In this document: positions 27,055 through 36,020 of the stretch, piece by piece
Layout of the letters: every line of letters begins with the position of its first letter
How positions within the stretch are numbered: position 1 is the first letter of the stretch
Assembly: GCA_965217195.1 (NCBI GenBank)
Contig: CBDCHL010000005.1
Location: 744,001-808,000, forward strand
DNA: 64,000 nt
Source: UBA6623 sp965217195
Lineage (GTDB): Bacteria > Acidobacteriota > Terriglobia > Bryobacterales > UBA6623
Reading direction: 5' to 3'
Notes under the pieces: generated by a model
The model's database searches: none
What the model was told of the DNA's origin: nothing
What the model saw: only the letters and a program-made list of their open reading frames with translations
Made by a program: the position numbers and the translations under genes

Positions 27055-28221
27055 TCACTTCTCGTTCCGCGCCTTGTCCTTTTCCTGCTCTTCCTTCAGC
27101 CGCTCTTCCGCCGCCTCAACTGCTTTGGCGCCGCCGTACCAACTCGCCAGCCAGTCTTTCGCTTCCTTGCCCTCGCCGCCGGCCTCCCGCACCCGCGCCC
27201 CGCGCAGCATCAGCGTCATGGCGCGGTTTCCCTCGTGGCAGGCGTACTCGAGCAGCGGGTCCTGGGTCGCCGCCATCTCCACCGCGACCGACCACGGTTT
27301 CTCGAACGACTCGGGGTCGTTGATCGTGTACTCGTAGAGCAGCGCATCGGGGCCGGTTCGGGTGAACCGCTCCTCCAGGATCATGTTCGGGCCCGAGCCT
27401 CGGAAGTTCGTGTGCTCGGTAAAGTTCTTGGTCCTGACGACCAAAGTAGCTCCGTCCCAGTGACCGCGCGAATCGCCCTTCCATAGACGGATATCCTCGG
27501 ACACATAGGGACGGCCATCGAGCGGGATGATGCGGTGGTCGTTGATCATCTCGTTAAGCAGCGCGACGTGGTTGGGTGTCTGGAAGACTTCCAAGAAGTT
27601 GTTGTAGGCGCCGGGGTTCATCGGCGGACCGGAGTTGAATCCCATGATGCAACGCTCGAGCGCATTGCGGTCTTCCGGCCCGGCGGGCAGTTTGCCCCAG
27701 CGGGCATGGCGCTCGGCCGATCGACGCTTGGCGTCTTCGGTTAAAGCGGGGATGCGGCCATCCGGAGGATCGACGACGAGCGACGTTCTCATCGTGCCGG
27801 TCATCTTTTCGCCCAAATCCAGGAAGATCGAGTTGTAGCCGACATCGACGTCTCTTTGGCCTTGGACCGCCTCGCGGTTCCGCTTTTCCCAGCGCTCCAG
27901 GCGCTCCTTGCGCTTTTTCTCCTCCCACTGGGCCACTTCTTCAGGCGTTAGAAACTCCTTGTCCTTGAATTCCGCCGGGCGCTCGAAGGGCGTAATGGAT
28001 TTGAAGTCCCAGGTACCTCGCAAGTCGGGCGCGCCCCAGGATGTTTTCTGAACATCCTCGGCGAGAGCGAGGGGAGTCAGTGTGATCGCAGCCAACACCA
28101 CCATGCGTAGCGCCGGGCTCGAAGAGACCTGCGGCCTTTTCAGCCCCTCGCTGCTCCGCCGCAAACTACCGCTGATCTGTTCGAGCTCTGCGCTACGCCG
28201 GTATTCACCTGGATTCACCAT
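27055..28221 (-). CDS. Exported protein of unknown function, paralogue A
   Basis: 388 residues; signal-like segment RMVVLAAITLTPLALAED at 39-56. Blocks: WGAPDLRGTWDFKSITPFER, a Lys/Glu-rich helix (VAQWEEKKRKERLERWEKRN), RDVDVGYNSIFLD, SGPPMNPGAYNNFLEVFQTP, GHWDGATLVVRTKNF, LEERFTRTGPDALLYEYTIN, YACHEGNRAMTLMLRGAR. It clearly shares the second half with the protein at 28233. The start at 28221 has GGAGT upstream; an ATG at 28104 would place the signal right at the N-terminus but lacks a ribosome site. No enzyme motif recognised. Confidence 0.7.
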   Translation of the reverse strand: MVNPGEYRRSAELEQISGSLRRSSEGLKRPQVSSSPALRMVVLAAITLTPLALAEDVQKTSWGAPDLRGTWDFKSITPFERPAEFKDKEFLTPEEVAQWEEKKRKERLERWEKRNREAVQGQRDVDVGYNSIFLDLGEKMTGTMRTSLVVDPPDGRIPALTEDAKRRSAERHARWGKLPAGPEDRNALERCIMGFNSGPPMNPGAYNNFLEVFQTPNHVALLNEMINDHRIIPLDGRPYVSEDIRLWKGDSRGHWDGATLVVRTKNFTEHTNFRGSGPNMILEERFTRTGPDALLYEYTINDPESFEKPWSVAVEMAATQDPLLEYACHEGNRAMTLMLRGARVREAGGEGKEAKDWLASWYGGAKAVEAAEERLKEEQEKDKARNEK

Positions 28222-28232
28222 GATCCAACTCC

Positions 28233-29084
28233 TTACTCAGGGGACTCGGATTCGGCGTTCGCCGGCTCAGTCGGCTCAGTCCCCCGGCTCAGATGCCCGT
28301 ACACGGCCCCCTCGGCAAACGGCACGCACTTGAACTCTAAGATCTGCGCGTTGGGTTCCAGCCGCCGATAGAGCGGCATGCTCATCTTCCAAGGCCGCGT
28401 GAAGACCTTCGGGTCTTCGACGGTTACCTCGTAGCGCAGGGCGTTGGGGCCGATCGGGGTGTAGCGTTCTTCCACGCGAAGTTCCTCGCTGTGAAAGTTG
28501 CCCGAGCTGTCGAACCAAGTGTCCGGCACTTGCTCGGTCACGTCGACGATCAGCGTTTCGCCCTCCCAGCGGCCCAGTGAATAGCCCATCCAGGAGGGCG
28601 CGAGCGCTTCCGTCCCGGGACGATCCAGGCGAATGACGCGGCTGGTGCTCGCGAACTCATACGCCATGAGGATCTTCTTGGGGGTTTGTACAATCTGGAA
28701 CGGAAAAGGCATATAGGCGGCACGGGGAATTCCGGGCATAAAGCACTTGACCGCCGGGTCGAGCTTCAGCCAATTCTTCAGATTTTCCGCGCGCCTCTCC
28801 GCCGCCCACGGTTGATACGGAATCTTTCCACCCTCGACAACGCCAAGCCCCGCGGGGATGGCCCCGAGTGCGCCGAGCGCCTCGATGGGACCGTGGCGCG
28901 CGGCGTGACCCTCGATATCCCAGTGCGCCGCCCCGAGCGCCTGCCAGATGCCGTTAAGATCCGCGTTGCCGTCCGGCGTACGAGTTGCAACGTAGGGGTT
29001 CGCGGACTGCGCTCCCACCCACGGTGCGAGCAGCATGGCGGCGAGCGCAAAGGCGGTCGCGGCAACGTTGGTCTTCTGCGGCAT
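28233..29084 (-). CDS. Exported protein of unknown function, paralogue B
   Basis: 283 residues. The signal peptide (VAATAFALAAMLLAPWVGAQ) is followed by RTPDGNADLNGIWQALGAAH, KCFMPGIPRAAYMPFPFQIV, MAYEFASTSRVIRLD, GRWEGETLIVDVTEQVPDTW, ELRVEERYTPIGPNALRYEV and EDPKVFTRPWKMSMPLYRRL. The pattern D-L-x-G-x-W then G-x-W-x-G-x-T-L-x-V is shared with paralogue A, 11 bases downstream, so this is an operon of two diverged copies. Such proteins are numerous in Acidobacteria; substrate and role are unknown. Confidence 0.75.
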   Translation of the reverse strand: MPQKTNVAATAFALAAMLLAPWVGAQSANPYVATRTPDGNADLNGIWQALGAAHWDIEGHAARHGPIEALGALGAIPAGLGVVEGGKIPYQPWAAERRAENLKNWLKLDPAVKCFMPGIPRAAYMPFPFQIVQTPKKILMAYEFASTSRVIRLDRPGTEALAPSWMGYSLGRWEGETLIVDVTEQVPDTWFDSSGNFHSEELRVEERYTPIGPNALRYEVTVEDPKVFTRPWKMSMPLYRRLEPNAQILEFKCVPFAEGAVYGHLSRGTEPTEPANAESESPE

Positions 29085-29210
29085 GGGTAACCCCTAGCCG
29101 TCGGTCCTCGAAGACGAGCCGGGCAGCGGGAATCGTGGCGTCGCGGTGCTCACTAGTATACGTCGCGCGATTGTGGAAGGGAGGCCGAGCAGGCGCGGCC
29201 GGTGACGAAA

Positions 29211-30407
29211 CTAAACGGCCTCGGCGCCGCCCAGGGCCTCGACGCCCGGGAGCTTGTGTCCGGCGAGAAATTCCAACGAAGCGCCACCGCCGGTCGAAAT
29301 GTGGGTAATCCCATCTCCGACACCCGCGGCGCGAACCGCCTTTTCCGAATCCCCGCCGCCGATGATGCTCAACGCGTCCGATTCCGCCACCGCCCGGGCG
29401 ATTTCCAGCGTGCCTCGGGCGAACGGCGGGACCTCGAAGACTCCCATCGGCCCGTTCCACACGATGAACTTCGCGGTCGCGATGGTCGAGCGGTAGAGGT
29501 CGACAGTTGCCGGACCGATATCGAGGCCTTTCATGCCCGGCGGAATCGGATCGCTCGTTCCGTTGACCACTCGCGTCTCAACCTCCGCGCTGAGATCAGC
29601 CGCGATAACGTGGTCGCGCGGCAACAACAGCTTGTCCCCGGCGTTCGCCGCCGTTGTCCGGGCGACTTCGAGCTTATCTTCTTCGACGAGCGACGCTCCG
29701 ACGTCGATGCCCTGAGCACGCAGGAATGTGTAGCTCATCGCGCCGCCGAGCAAGACCTTGTCGGCGCGCTCCAAGAAGCTTTCGAGCACGTCGATCTTGC
29801 CCGAGATTTTGGCTCCCCCGACGATCGCGACATAAGGCCGCTCGGGTGCCGACACCGCCATCGCCAAGTACTTCAACTCCCTTTCCATCAACAGACCGGC
29901 GGCGCGTTCGGGAACGAGCTCGGCCATCCCCGCTGTTGAGGCGTGCGCCCGATGGGCCGCCCCGAATGCGTCGTTGACGTAGACATCGCACAACGATGCC
30001 AGGTGCGCCGCGAAATCCGGGTCGTTCGCTTCCTCGGCGGCGTGGAAACGCAGATTCTCGAGTAAGAGGACGTCGCCGGGCGACAGGCTCCGAGCGAGCT
30101 GTTCTACCTTATCGCCAATGCAATCATCGGCCTTCTTGACCTCTTGGCCAAGCAGTTCCGCCAGACGCACAGCGACCGGGTCCAGCCGCATCTTTGAGTT
30201 GGGTTTGCCCATGGGACGTCCCATATGAGACGCCGCAATTACCGAGGCGCCCTTTTCGAGGGCGAGGTGGATCGTCGGCAGCGCCGCGCGGATCCGTGTA
30301 TCGCTCGTGATCTTGACGCCCGCTTCGTCCAGCGGAACGTTGAAATCAACGCGAATGAAAACCCGCTTGCCGGCTAAGTCGAGGTCACGAATGGATTGGT
30401 ACGGCAT
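29211..30407 (-). CDS. pgk: Phosphoglycerate kinase
   Basis: Glycolysis/gluconeogenesis: transfers phosphate between 1,3-bisphosphoglycerate and ADP. 398 residues, usual length. Blocks: KRVFIRVDFNVPLDEAG at 14-30, IAASHMGRP, LLENLRFHAAEEANDP, YVNDAFGAAHRAHAST, AIVGGAKISGKIDVLESFLE, KFIVWNGPMGVFE, and IIGGGDSEKAV with the nucleotide-binding GGGDS. It lies 13 bases after gap on the same strand, the classical gap-pgk operon; no tpiA follows here. Confidence 0.97.
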   Translation of the reverse strand: MPYQSIRDLDLAGKRVFIRVDFNVPLDEAGVKITSDTRIRAALPTIHLALEKGASVIAASHMGRPMGKPNSKMRLDPVAVRLAELLGQEVKKADDCIGDKVEQLARSLSPGDVLLLENLRFHAAEEANDPDFAAHLASLCDVYVNDAFGAAHRAHASTAGMAELVPERAAGLLMERELKYLAMAVSAPERPYVAIVGGAKISGKIDVLESFLERADKVLLGGAMSYTFLRAQGIDVGASLVEEDKLEVARTTAANAGDKLLLPRDHVIAADLSAEVETRVVNGTSDPIPPGMKGLDIGPATVDLYRSTIATAKFIVWNGPMGVFEVPPFARGTLEIARAVAESDALSIIGGGDSEKAVRAAGVGDGITHISTGGGASLEFLAGHKLPGVEALGGAEAV

Positions 30408-30420
30408 CGCCGACAGTGCG

Positions 30421-31434
30421 TCAGTGCAAGCCTTTTTCGGCCATCACCAGCGCTAAATCGACCACTCGATTCGAGTAGCCCCACTCGTTGTCGTACCAGG
30501 TCAAAACCTTGACCAGGTTACCGTCGAGAACGCGCGTCATGCCGGCATCAACGATCGACGAGCGTGGGTCGCGCAGGAAGTCGCTCGAAACCAGCGGCTC
30601 TTCGGTATACCCGAGAATGCCCTCGAGCGGACCGCTCTCCGAAGCTTCCTTCAAGCTTGCGTTGACTTCCTCGGCCGTGGTCGGTTTGTCGAGCAGCGCC
30701 ACCAGATCCACCACGGAAACGTTCGGTGTCGGGACGCGGATCGAGAACCCGTCGCACTTACCCTTGAGATCGGGCATCACGAGTCCTATCGCCTTGGCTG
30801 CCCCTGTGCTGGTGGGGATCATGTTCAGGGCCGCCGCGCGAGCCCGCCGCAGATCACTGTGCGGCAAGTCGAGCGTGCGTTGGTCGTTCGTATAGCTGTG
30901 GATCGTCGTCATTGTCGCTTTGCTGATTCCGAACTTGTCATGCAGCACCTTAGCGACCGGCGCGAGACAGTTCGTTGTGCAGGACGCGTTCGAGACAACC
31001 CTATGCGAATCCGGGTCGTACTGATCCCCGTTGACCCCCAGAACCACGGTCAAGTCCTCGCCCGTCGCCGGCGCCGAGATGATGACTTTCTTGACGCCGT
31101 CGCGCAAGTGCTTGGAGGCGTCTTCCGCTTTGGTGAACAAGCCGGTGGATTCGATCACGATTTGCGCCCCGACCGATCCCCACGGAATCTGCGCGGGGTC
31201 GCGTTCGGCAAAGACTCTCAACGGCTGGCCGGCGACCTCGATGCTGTCGCCTGCGGCGGTCACATCGACACTCAAGTTGCCCATCACAGAATCGTGCTTG
31301 AGCAGGTGTGCCAGCGTTTTCGTATCGGTAATGTCGTTGATACCGACGATTTCGATGTCGGGATTGCCCATGGAGGCGCGGTAGACATTCCGTCCGATGC
31401 GCCCGAATCCGTTAATACCTACTTTGACTGCCAT
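30421..31434 (-). CDS. gap: Glyceraldehyde-3-phosphate dehydrogenase, type I
   Basis: NAD-dependent oxidation of glyceraldehyde-3-phosphate. 337 residues; N-terminal dinucleotide fold MAVKVGINGFGRIGRNVYRA, catalytic SNASCTTNCLAPV with Cys152, the His in TIHSYTNDQ, and WYDNEWGYSNRVVDLALVM near the C-terminus. First gene of a gap-pgk operon. The upstream gap (31435-32013) must contain its promoter; I could not pick out a convincing one. Confidence 0.97.
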   Translation of the reverse strand: MAVKVGINGFGRIGRNVYRASMGNPDIEIVGINDITDTKTLAHLLKHDSVMGNLSVDVTAAGDSIEVAGQPLRVFAERDPAQIPWGSVGAQIVIESTGLFTKAEDASKHLRDGVKKVIISAPATGEDLTVVLGVNGDQYDPDSHRVVSNASCTTNCLAPVAKVLHDKFGISKATMTTIHSYTNDQRTLDLPHSDLRRARAAALNMIPTSTGAAKAIGLVMPDLKGKCDGFSIRVPTPNVSVVDLVALLDKPTTAEEVNASLKEASESGPLEGILGYTEEPLVSSDFLRDPRSSIVDAGMTRVLDGNLVKVLTWYDNEWGYSNRVVDLALVMAEKGLH

Positions 31435-31860
31435 GGTGGGGTTTCTTCTCCTCGTTCTGTCGAAGGCTCGCTTGTTATTGCGGCGGCCGGCGTGGCTCGA
31501 CCGCCGGGTCGGGTGTCCATCGGGAACCGGAAATGACAGGCGGGATGACGAGCGGCGGCGTGGCCGGAAGCGCGACGCGACCCTTTAGTGTAAGGCAACG
31601 CCCCGCGTTTTGGGGACGGGAGTCGGCGCCCTTCCCTTAGCGGCTTGTGGCCGGCAACATCTCAGGATCATAGGCCCGTTCATGGCGCAATATTTGCTTC
31701 AGCGCGTGAACGTGGCTGGGGGTTCTTGGGGACGGAGCTTGTTCGGGTGCGTGCCGTAAAGATTCTTTATTTGGGAGCTCTTCCGAAAATAGGCCCCTAA
31801 GTGTAGTCCATGTTACATTCGTATCCAACGAGCGGCAGCTGGAGGGTGCGTACCCGCTGG

Positions 31861-31919
31861 CGGCCAACCAAATTTTCATGGCGGTATTATGAATACCGCG
31901 TTTTCATAGGAACCGACCG
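31861..31919 (+). repeat. 3' part of the 115-bp element, copy 3
   Basis: AAATTTTCATGGCGGTATTA followed by TGAATACCGCGTTTTCATAG matches 3250-3292 with few changes. It contains a perfect stem GCGGTATT / AATACCGC around ATG. Confidence 0.7.
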
Positions 31920-31920
31920 T

Positions 31921-31950
31921 CCCCGAACTCCCCCCGAACTCCCCCCCTAG
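31921..31950. repeat. GGGGAGTTCGGGG family, locus 1
   Basis: Two copies of CCCCGAACTCCCCC, the reverse strand of the G-rich unit that recurs at 34079-34263 and 35651-35775. Confidence 0.65.
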
Positions 31951-32013
31951 ACCAATTCCCTTGAGCCTTTGCGCCAAAACCGCTGGGCGAGTCGCCGGGC
32001 ATGCGCTGGGCAC

Positions 32014-32043
32014 AAAAAAGAGGGGGGCGCTGCCGCCCCCCTC
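32014..32043 (-). terminator. Rho-independent terminator of the secreted-protein gene
   Basis: On the minus strand a perfect 10-bp stem (GAGGGGGGCG / CGCCCCCCTC, 4-base loop, 32020-32043) is followed at once by six T residues (32014-32019), 26 bases after the stop of the gene ending at 32070. Confidence 0.85.
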
Positions 32044-32069
32044 GTCGTTAGGTTGAACTTGTTTCGACC

Positions 32070-33799
32070 TTATTGGTCAAGCTTCTCAGGCAGTTCGCGT
32101 GCGCCGTCGTCGTCGAACTCCAGAAGTAGCGCCAGATAGCCCTGCGCCAGTGTCGGTACCGACCCAAAGCCGTCGGTGATGAACGCATAGCCATGGCCGT
32201 ACTGGAAGTCGCACACCACGATGATGTAGCCCTGGAACTCAAACGCCGGATCCACATCCTGCGCCGCATTGCCGCTCGACAGCAGCCAAATCAGCTGCTC
32301 GCCCGCGCCAATTACCGACGTCGGATCGGTGGGAGGCGCCGCCCCGCCACCAGTCGTGCTGCCGTGGTAGTGAATCTCGCAAGCGCCGTCTTGCGGTTGC
32401 GTTCCCAACCAGTCTTCCGACGTGTTGGAAACCACCAGCCCCGTATCAAACCCTGCTTGGTTCGTCACATACGGGAACAGAATCGTCGACGTACACTTCA
32501 CCACCGTGATGATGTTCTCCGGATCCGAGCCGGTGCCGTCGAGGTGCCCACCGTGCTCAGAGGCGCGAAGCTCACCGATAGCTGACCGGTGCCCGGTGCG
32601 GGCAGGTCGTTCTCGGTGTCGGGCGTCCAGCAAGCCCATATTTCAACTGTGCAGTCTTCACTCACGGTCGTGAGGTCGTCCAGCACTTCGTAGCCGATCC
32701 AACCCGATCCGCCGCTGATGTCAACCTCTACGGCCCCATCAAGACAATCGTCGGCATCGCTGATCGGGGCAGCCCCGTCGCAATTGTCACCGTTGACGTC
32801 GCAATCCACCGCGTCAATCACGAGATGGTCGCTGTCGGTGGGGTCGCCCCCGTCTGGGGGATCGGTACAGTCGGGCATATCTTCGACACCGATCCGCACG
32901 CCTTCAGGAATGTTGAAGAACGTGAACAGGAAGTGCGTCGACTGCGTCGCGCCACCAATGTCGGAGCCGTGATAACCGGCTTCAACCTGAATGCCGGCCG
33001 AGATCGTGAAGCTCGGCACGCCGATCGTCTTGAATGCGGTCGGGAAGCCTTCGTTGAGTATGACCTCGCCGTGGCCGCTTGTGTCGTCACACTGCAGGCC
33101 GGAAGCAACCGTTTCCGTCGAGACGGTCAGGCCGCGCAGCGGAAGACCGACGTTGAACTGGTTCTGGTCAACCGAAATCGCGCTCTCACCCGTGATCACC
33201 AGGTCGGCTTGCACCTGCGTGAAGGCGGGAGCGTTCTCATCCGGTACGCCCAGCATCGAGGCGTTGATACGAACGCTCGTGATGCGCAGGATCGACTGTT
33301 GGCTATTCTCACCGAGGCTACCGTCGGGAACGGGAAACATAACGCCGTTCCAACGCAGGTTGTTGTTGGCAGCCAGCAGACCCTGCTGCGGGCATTGGTT
33401 GAGGACCCCAAACCCGCTAAACCCGCTTATGGGGTTGGTCTGGCTGGCGCAAGAGTGATCATCTCCTCCGGCTACCGGAGCTGGGGAGTTGTTCTCGTTG
33501 ATGACCAGAACGGCATCGGTGATGTCCGTCCCGGAACCGAACGACCGATTGTTGGTCACGAAGGCGCTGGTGAACAGATCGACGTTCACCTCGAACTCGC
33601 CGTCGCTCGGGTCCTGAATGGAGCTGCTACAGATCAGCGTAATGTCGCCGACCAGTTCCGCGATACCTTCAGCGCGGATCAGAGGCGTCACCGCCCTGGC
33701 GTCACAATTAACTAGATTTTCCTGAGCGTTCGCCACGCCGGGCAGCAAAGCTAATGCCGCCAGCACCGCGAACAAGGAAAGCTTTTTCAAAGCTGTCAT
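32070..33799 (-). pseudogene. Large secreted protein of an acidobacterial family, split by a frameshift
   Basis: From ATG 33799 (AAGGAGAG upstream): signal peptide MTALKKLSLFAVLAALALLPGVANA, then NLVNCDARAVTPLIRAEGIA, ELVGDITLICS, and a long beta-rich, Asp-rich region. That frame runs past about 32550 into nonsense and stops at 32498. The family C-terminal module (TILFPYVTNQAGFDTGLVVS, GEQLIWLLSSG, FQGYIIVVCDFQYGHGYAFI, LAQGYLALLLEF) continues in another frame to 32070. Joining them gives about 575 residues. The module recurs in many acidobacterial secreted proteins of unknown role. An indel near 32540-32556 or a sequencing error explains the break. A strong terminator follows. Confidence 0.82.
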
Positions 33800-34438
33800 G
33801 GATTCTCTCCTTTTGTCCACAAGAGATAAAGATCGAATCTCCTCAAATCAAGCGAGAAGATTCAGCCCACAAAAAGCAAATTATTCTTTCAAACCCGGCC
33901 AGGCGACCCCATTGGAGTCATACCGACCATGCAATCAGCGTGTTAGCCCTCCTCAGTCCCTGTTTGACGCTGTAGGAATCGCCCAAGCGTTTTCCGAAGA
34001 CCATTGGATCGACGCACACGAATGTAAAGATCATTTACCTTCGTTCACATTCCCAAGCACGGAATCAAGAGACGAGGAGTTCGGGGGACGGAGCCCGGGG
34101 GAGATCGGGGAGGGGAGATCGGGGGGAGATCGGACGGGGAGATCGGGGACAGCTCCGGAACTCCCGTTTGCGTCCCAGTTCGGGAGCTGTCCCCGGTCTC
34201 CGTCTCGATCTCCGTCCCGCACAGTTCGGGCTCCGTCCCCGAACTCCCCCTCAACTCCCCCTCAGCCGCCGCTCTCTTCCGGGTGAAGAAAATGGTTGCG
34301 CTTCGCCGGGTGAGGGTGTAAACTCGTGCCGTCAGAGGAGCCAAATCGGAAATCCTGGTTTATCAATGGCTTGTGCTCGCAGCCAGCCCTTCAAGACGTG
34401 TATCTCTTCGAGCTAATCCTTACGGACTGCAAAACTCT
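33800..34438. other. Gap with G-rich repeats between two minus-strand genes
   Basis: No gene recognised. AT-richer leader sequence of the secreted protein gene at 33800-33920, then a block of GGGGAGATC/GGGACGGAG repeats (34079-34263). Confidence 0.45.
34079..34263 (+). repeat. GGGGAGATC / GGGGACGGAG repeat block, locus 2
   Basis: Five or so GGGGAGATC units (34092-34152), then GGGACAGCTCCGGAACTCCC and, inverted, CAGTTCGGGAGCTGTCCCCG: a long inverted pair (34150-34200) capable of a stable hairpin. Runs of three to five G at regular spacing also allow G-quadruplex structures. Same vocabulary as 31921-31950 and 35651-35775. Confidence 0.75.
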
Positions 34439-34642
34439 TCAATCGGGATTTCTATCCTTGCCGCTCAACCACTTCCACGTAAGTATCGATAGGACAGCAG
34501 GTATACCGCCGACGATCGCAAGCAGTACCGTTCCGATGATAGGGCCGGATTTGGCAAGAAGATGGAAAGCGAATGCCGTAAGGGACGCACCCCATGTCCA
34601 GAGGATAATCAACTTCCCATAGTGCCAGCGCGTGATGTGCAT
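34439..34642 (-). CDS. Small two-helix membrane protein
   Basis: 67 residues: MHITRWHYGKLIILWTWGAS, a first membrane helix (LIILWTWGASLTAFAFHLL), then a second (IIGTVLLAIVGGIPAVLSIL) and a basic tail WKWLSGKDRNPD. Two clean helices and positive charges on the same side make it a credible gene, although it is short and has only a weak AAGAAG upstream. It follows the exported unknown protein (34666) by 23 bases, possibly one operon. No family recognised. Confidence 0.55.
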   Translation of the reverse strand: MHITRWHYGKLIILWTWGASLTAFAFHLLAKSGPIIGTVLLAIVGGIPAVLSILTWKWLSGKDRNPD

Positions 34643-34665
34643 GACGAGGCTTCTTACGGATGAGC

Positions 34666-35337
34666 CTATCCGGATTTGAGCTCCACATTAAAGAACGGCG
34701 TACGAATAGTGAATCGAACATTGCCGGTGAACGCGAACAGGCTAGAGCGAACTGCTTCAAAGCTCCGTTCCCACGCCCGCCAGAATTCCTCTGAGCGGGG
34801 ATCGATCTCGTCAAACTTTTCGTCGATAATGTGCTGCACTAAACCGTTCAAGACGGCAGTCACCTCGTCGGGCTTAAGTTCGTTCAAGCTAACGACAGCC
34901 CGGGCCTTCACCTTCCGAAAAGTTTTGGGAGACCCGAGTTTGCCAGCCCCTGGATACTCCGTTGTGACGAGGACATGGGGACTCTCACTTATCTTTAGAT
35001 CATAGGTCTTGCAAAACTGGCTAGCTCGCGCGGTATCGGGCCCTCCAGCCTCCGAAAACCAGACTGCTACGTGTGTCGGGCCAATAACGTCGCCGAACGC
35101 TCTAAAGCGATCGTGAAGCTTGGATAGCTCGGCGCGGGTCTCCGGCAGCACCCAGGCGGGATTACAGATAAGGAATAGCGACCAGCTTCTATACTTTGTG
35201 GGAATCGGTGTGTCTCGGTCGAAAATCTCGAGTGGCTCGGGTGCCGCGTCCGTTGTCATTGACAGTGAGAGAACTAGCAAGCAGACAAAAAGCGTGGTCG
35301 GCAGCGTGCGCGATCGTTGTCCGAATGACCCTGGCAT
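34666..35337 (-). CDS. Exported protein of unknown function
   Basis: 223 residues from ATG 35337, which has GGACAGGAG just upstream. Signal peptide RSRTLPTTLFVCLLVLSLSM ends near DAAPEP. The mature part (YRSWSLFLICNPAWVLPETR, FGDVIGPTHVAVWFSE, FCKTYDLKISESPHVLVTTE, PKTFRKVKARAVVSLNEL) alternates strands and helices and could be thioredoxin-like, but there is no CXXC and I do not recognise the family. Lower GC than its neighbours, consistent with acquired DNA. Confidence 0.65.
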   Translation of the reverse strand: MPGSFGQRSRTLPTTLFVCLLVLSLSMTTDAAPEPLEIFDRDTPIPTKYRSWSLFLICNPAWVLPETRAELSKLHDRFRAFGDVIGPTHVAVWFSEAGGPDTARASQFCKTYDLKISESPHVLVTTEYPGAGKLGSPKTFRKVKARAVVSLNELKPDEVTAVLNGLVQHIIDEKFDEIDPRSEEFWRAWERSFEAVRSSLFAFTGNVRFTIRTPFFNVELKSG

Positions 35338-36020
35338 GACTCCTGTCCCTCCAATTATTGGTTCGAACTTCTCACGAAGGCTCTCTGCCAGCAAAAGCGC
35401 CATTCATCAGCCGAGTTCGAAATGCGAGGCTGAGACGCGCGTCCGATGCGGGCAAATTCCGGAACGCTTCCAGCGAAACATTCGCGCTGCTAAATTTAGA
35501 AACACAAAGCACGTCTTGACCTGCTGCGGCAACCCTGACCGGACCCAACGCGGTCGGGCCTGCGGCCACGCCACGCTACGCGAGCAATTCTTAGTACTCG
35601 ACGAGATAAGGTACCCCCGCCAACCGCTATTATGGCTGATAGGCTGGACACCCGGGGAGTTCGGGGGGGGGGAGTTCGGGGGAGTTCGGGGGAGTTCGGG
35701 GGGGAGTTCGGGGACGGAGCCCGAACCCTGACGAAACCGGCGAGATCGGCGGCGAGATCGGGAGTCCCTGTCGCTCCAGTTCGGCCCCCAAAACCGGCCG
35801 CCCGGCGGCCGGTCCCCTCTCGGCCTCGACCAACGCCTCACCAACCCACCCCGGCGGCACATAAATCGGCGCCGGCTCCCCCACCCCCTGAAGTCCATCA
35901 CGTAAGAATCAAAAAAACTACCCCCTCATTCCAAACAACTTAGCCCAGCCGACCCCCGCTACCTTGACGACCCCACCGTATTCTATTACCGGGCAACCAG
36001 CCCAGAAAGAGGTAATAGTT
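35338..36020. other. Repeat-containing gap
   Basis: No gene recognised. It contains G-rich repeats at 35651-35775. A minus-strand stretch at about 35765-35884 reads EPAPIYVPPGWVGEALVEAE, coding-like but ending in repeat DNA; it may be a gene remnant. Confidence 0.4.
35651..35775 (+). repeat. GGGGGAGTTCGGGG repeat block, locus 3
   Basis: Four or five GGGGGAGTTCG units in tandem (35654-35715), followed by GGGACGGAGCCCGAACC and GCGAGATCGGCGGCGAGATC. It shares the GGGACGGAGCCCG core with locus 2. Confidence 0.75.

Larger units (their letters stand above)
31435..32013. other. Repeat-rich gap upstream of gap
   Basis: No gene. It holds TTGGGGACGG motifs (31610-31740), a copy of the 115-bp element's 3' part (31861-31919) and C-rich GAACTCCCCC repeats (31921-31950). 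A minus frame at about 31637-31700 reads ALKQILRHERAYDPEMLP before a stop, which looks like the tail of a former protein but is too short to identify. Confidence 0.45.

Noticed and set aside
31637..31879. Minus-strand 80-codon frame with a plausible tail ALKQILRHERAYDPEMLP
   Set aside because: Its upstream half lies in repeat sequence. At most a gene remnant, too short to assign.
35630..35884. Minus-strand 84-codon frame EPAPIYVPPGWVGEALVEAE
   Set aside because: Only about 40 residues look coding and the rest is G-rich repeat; kept as a note in the gap entry.
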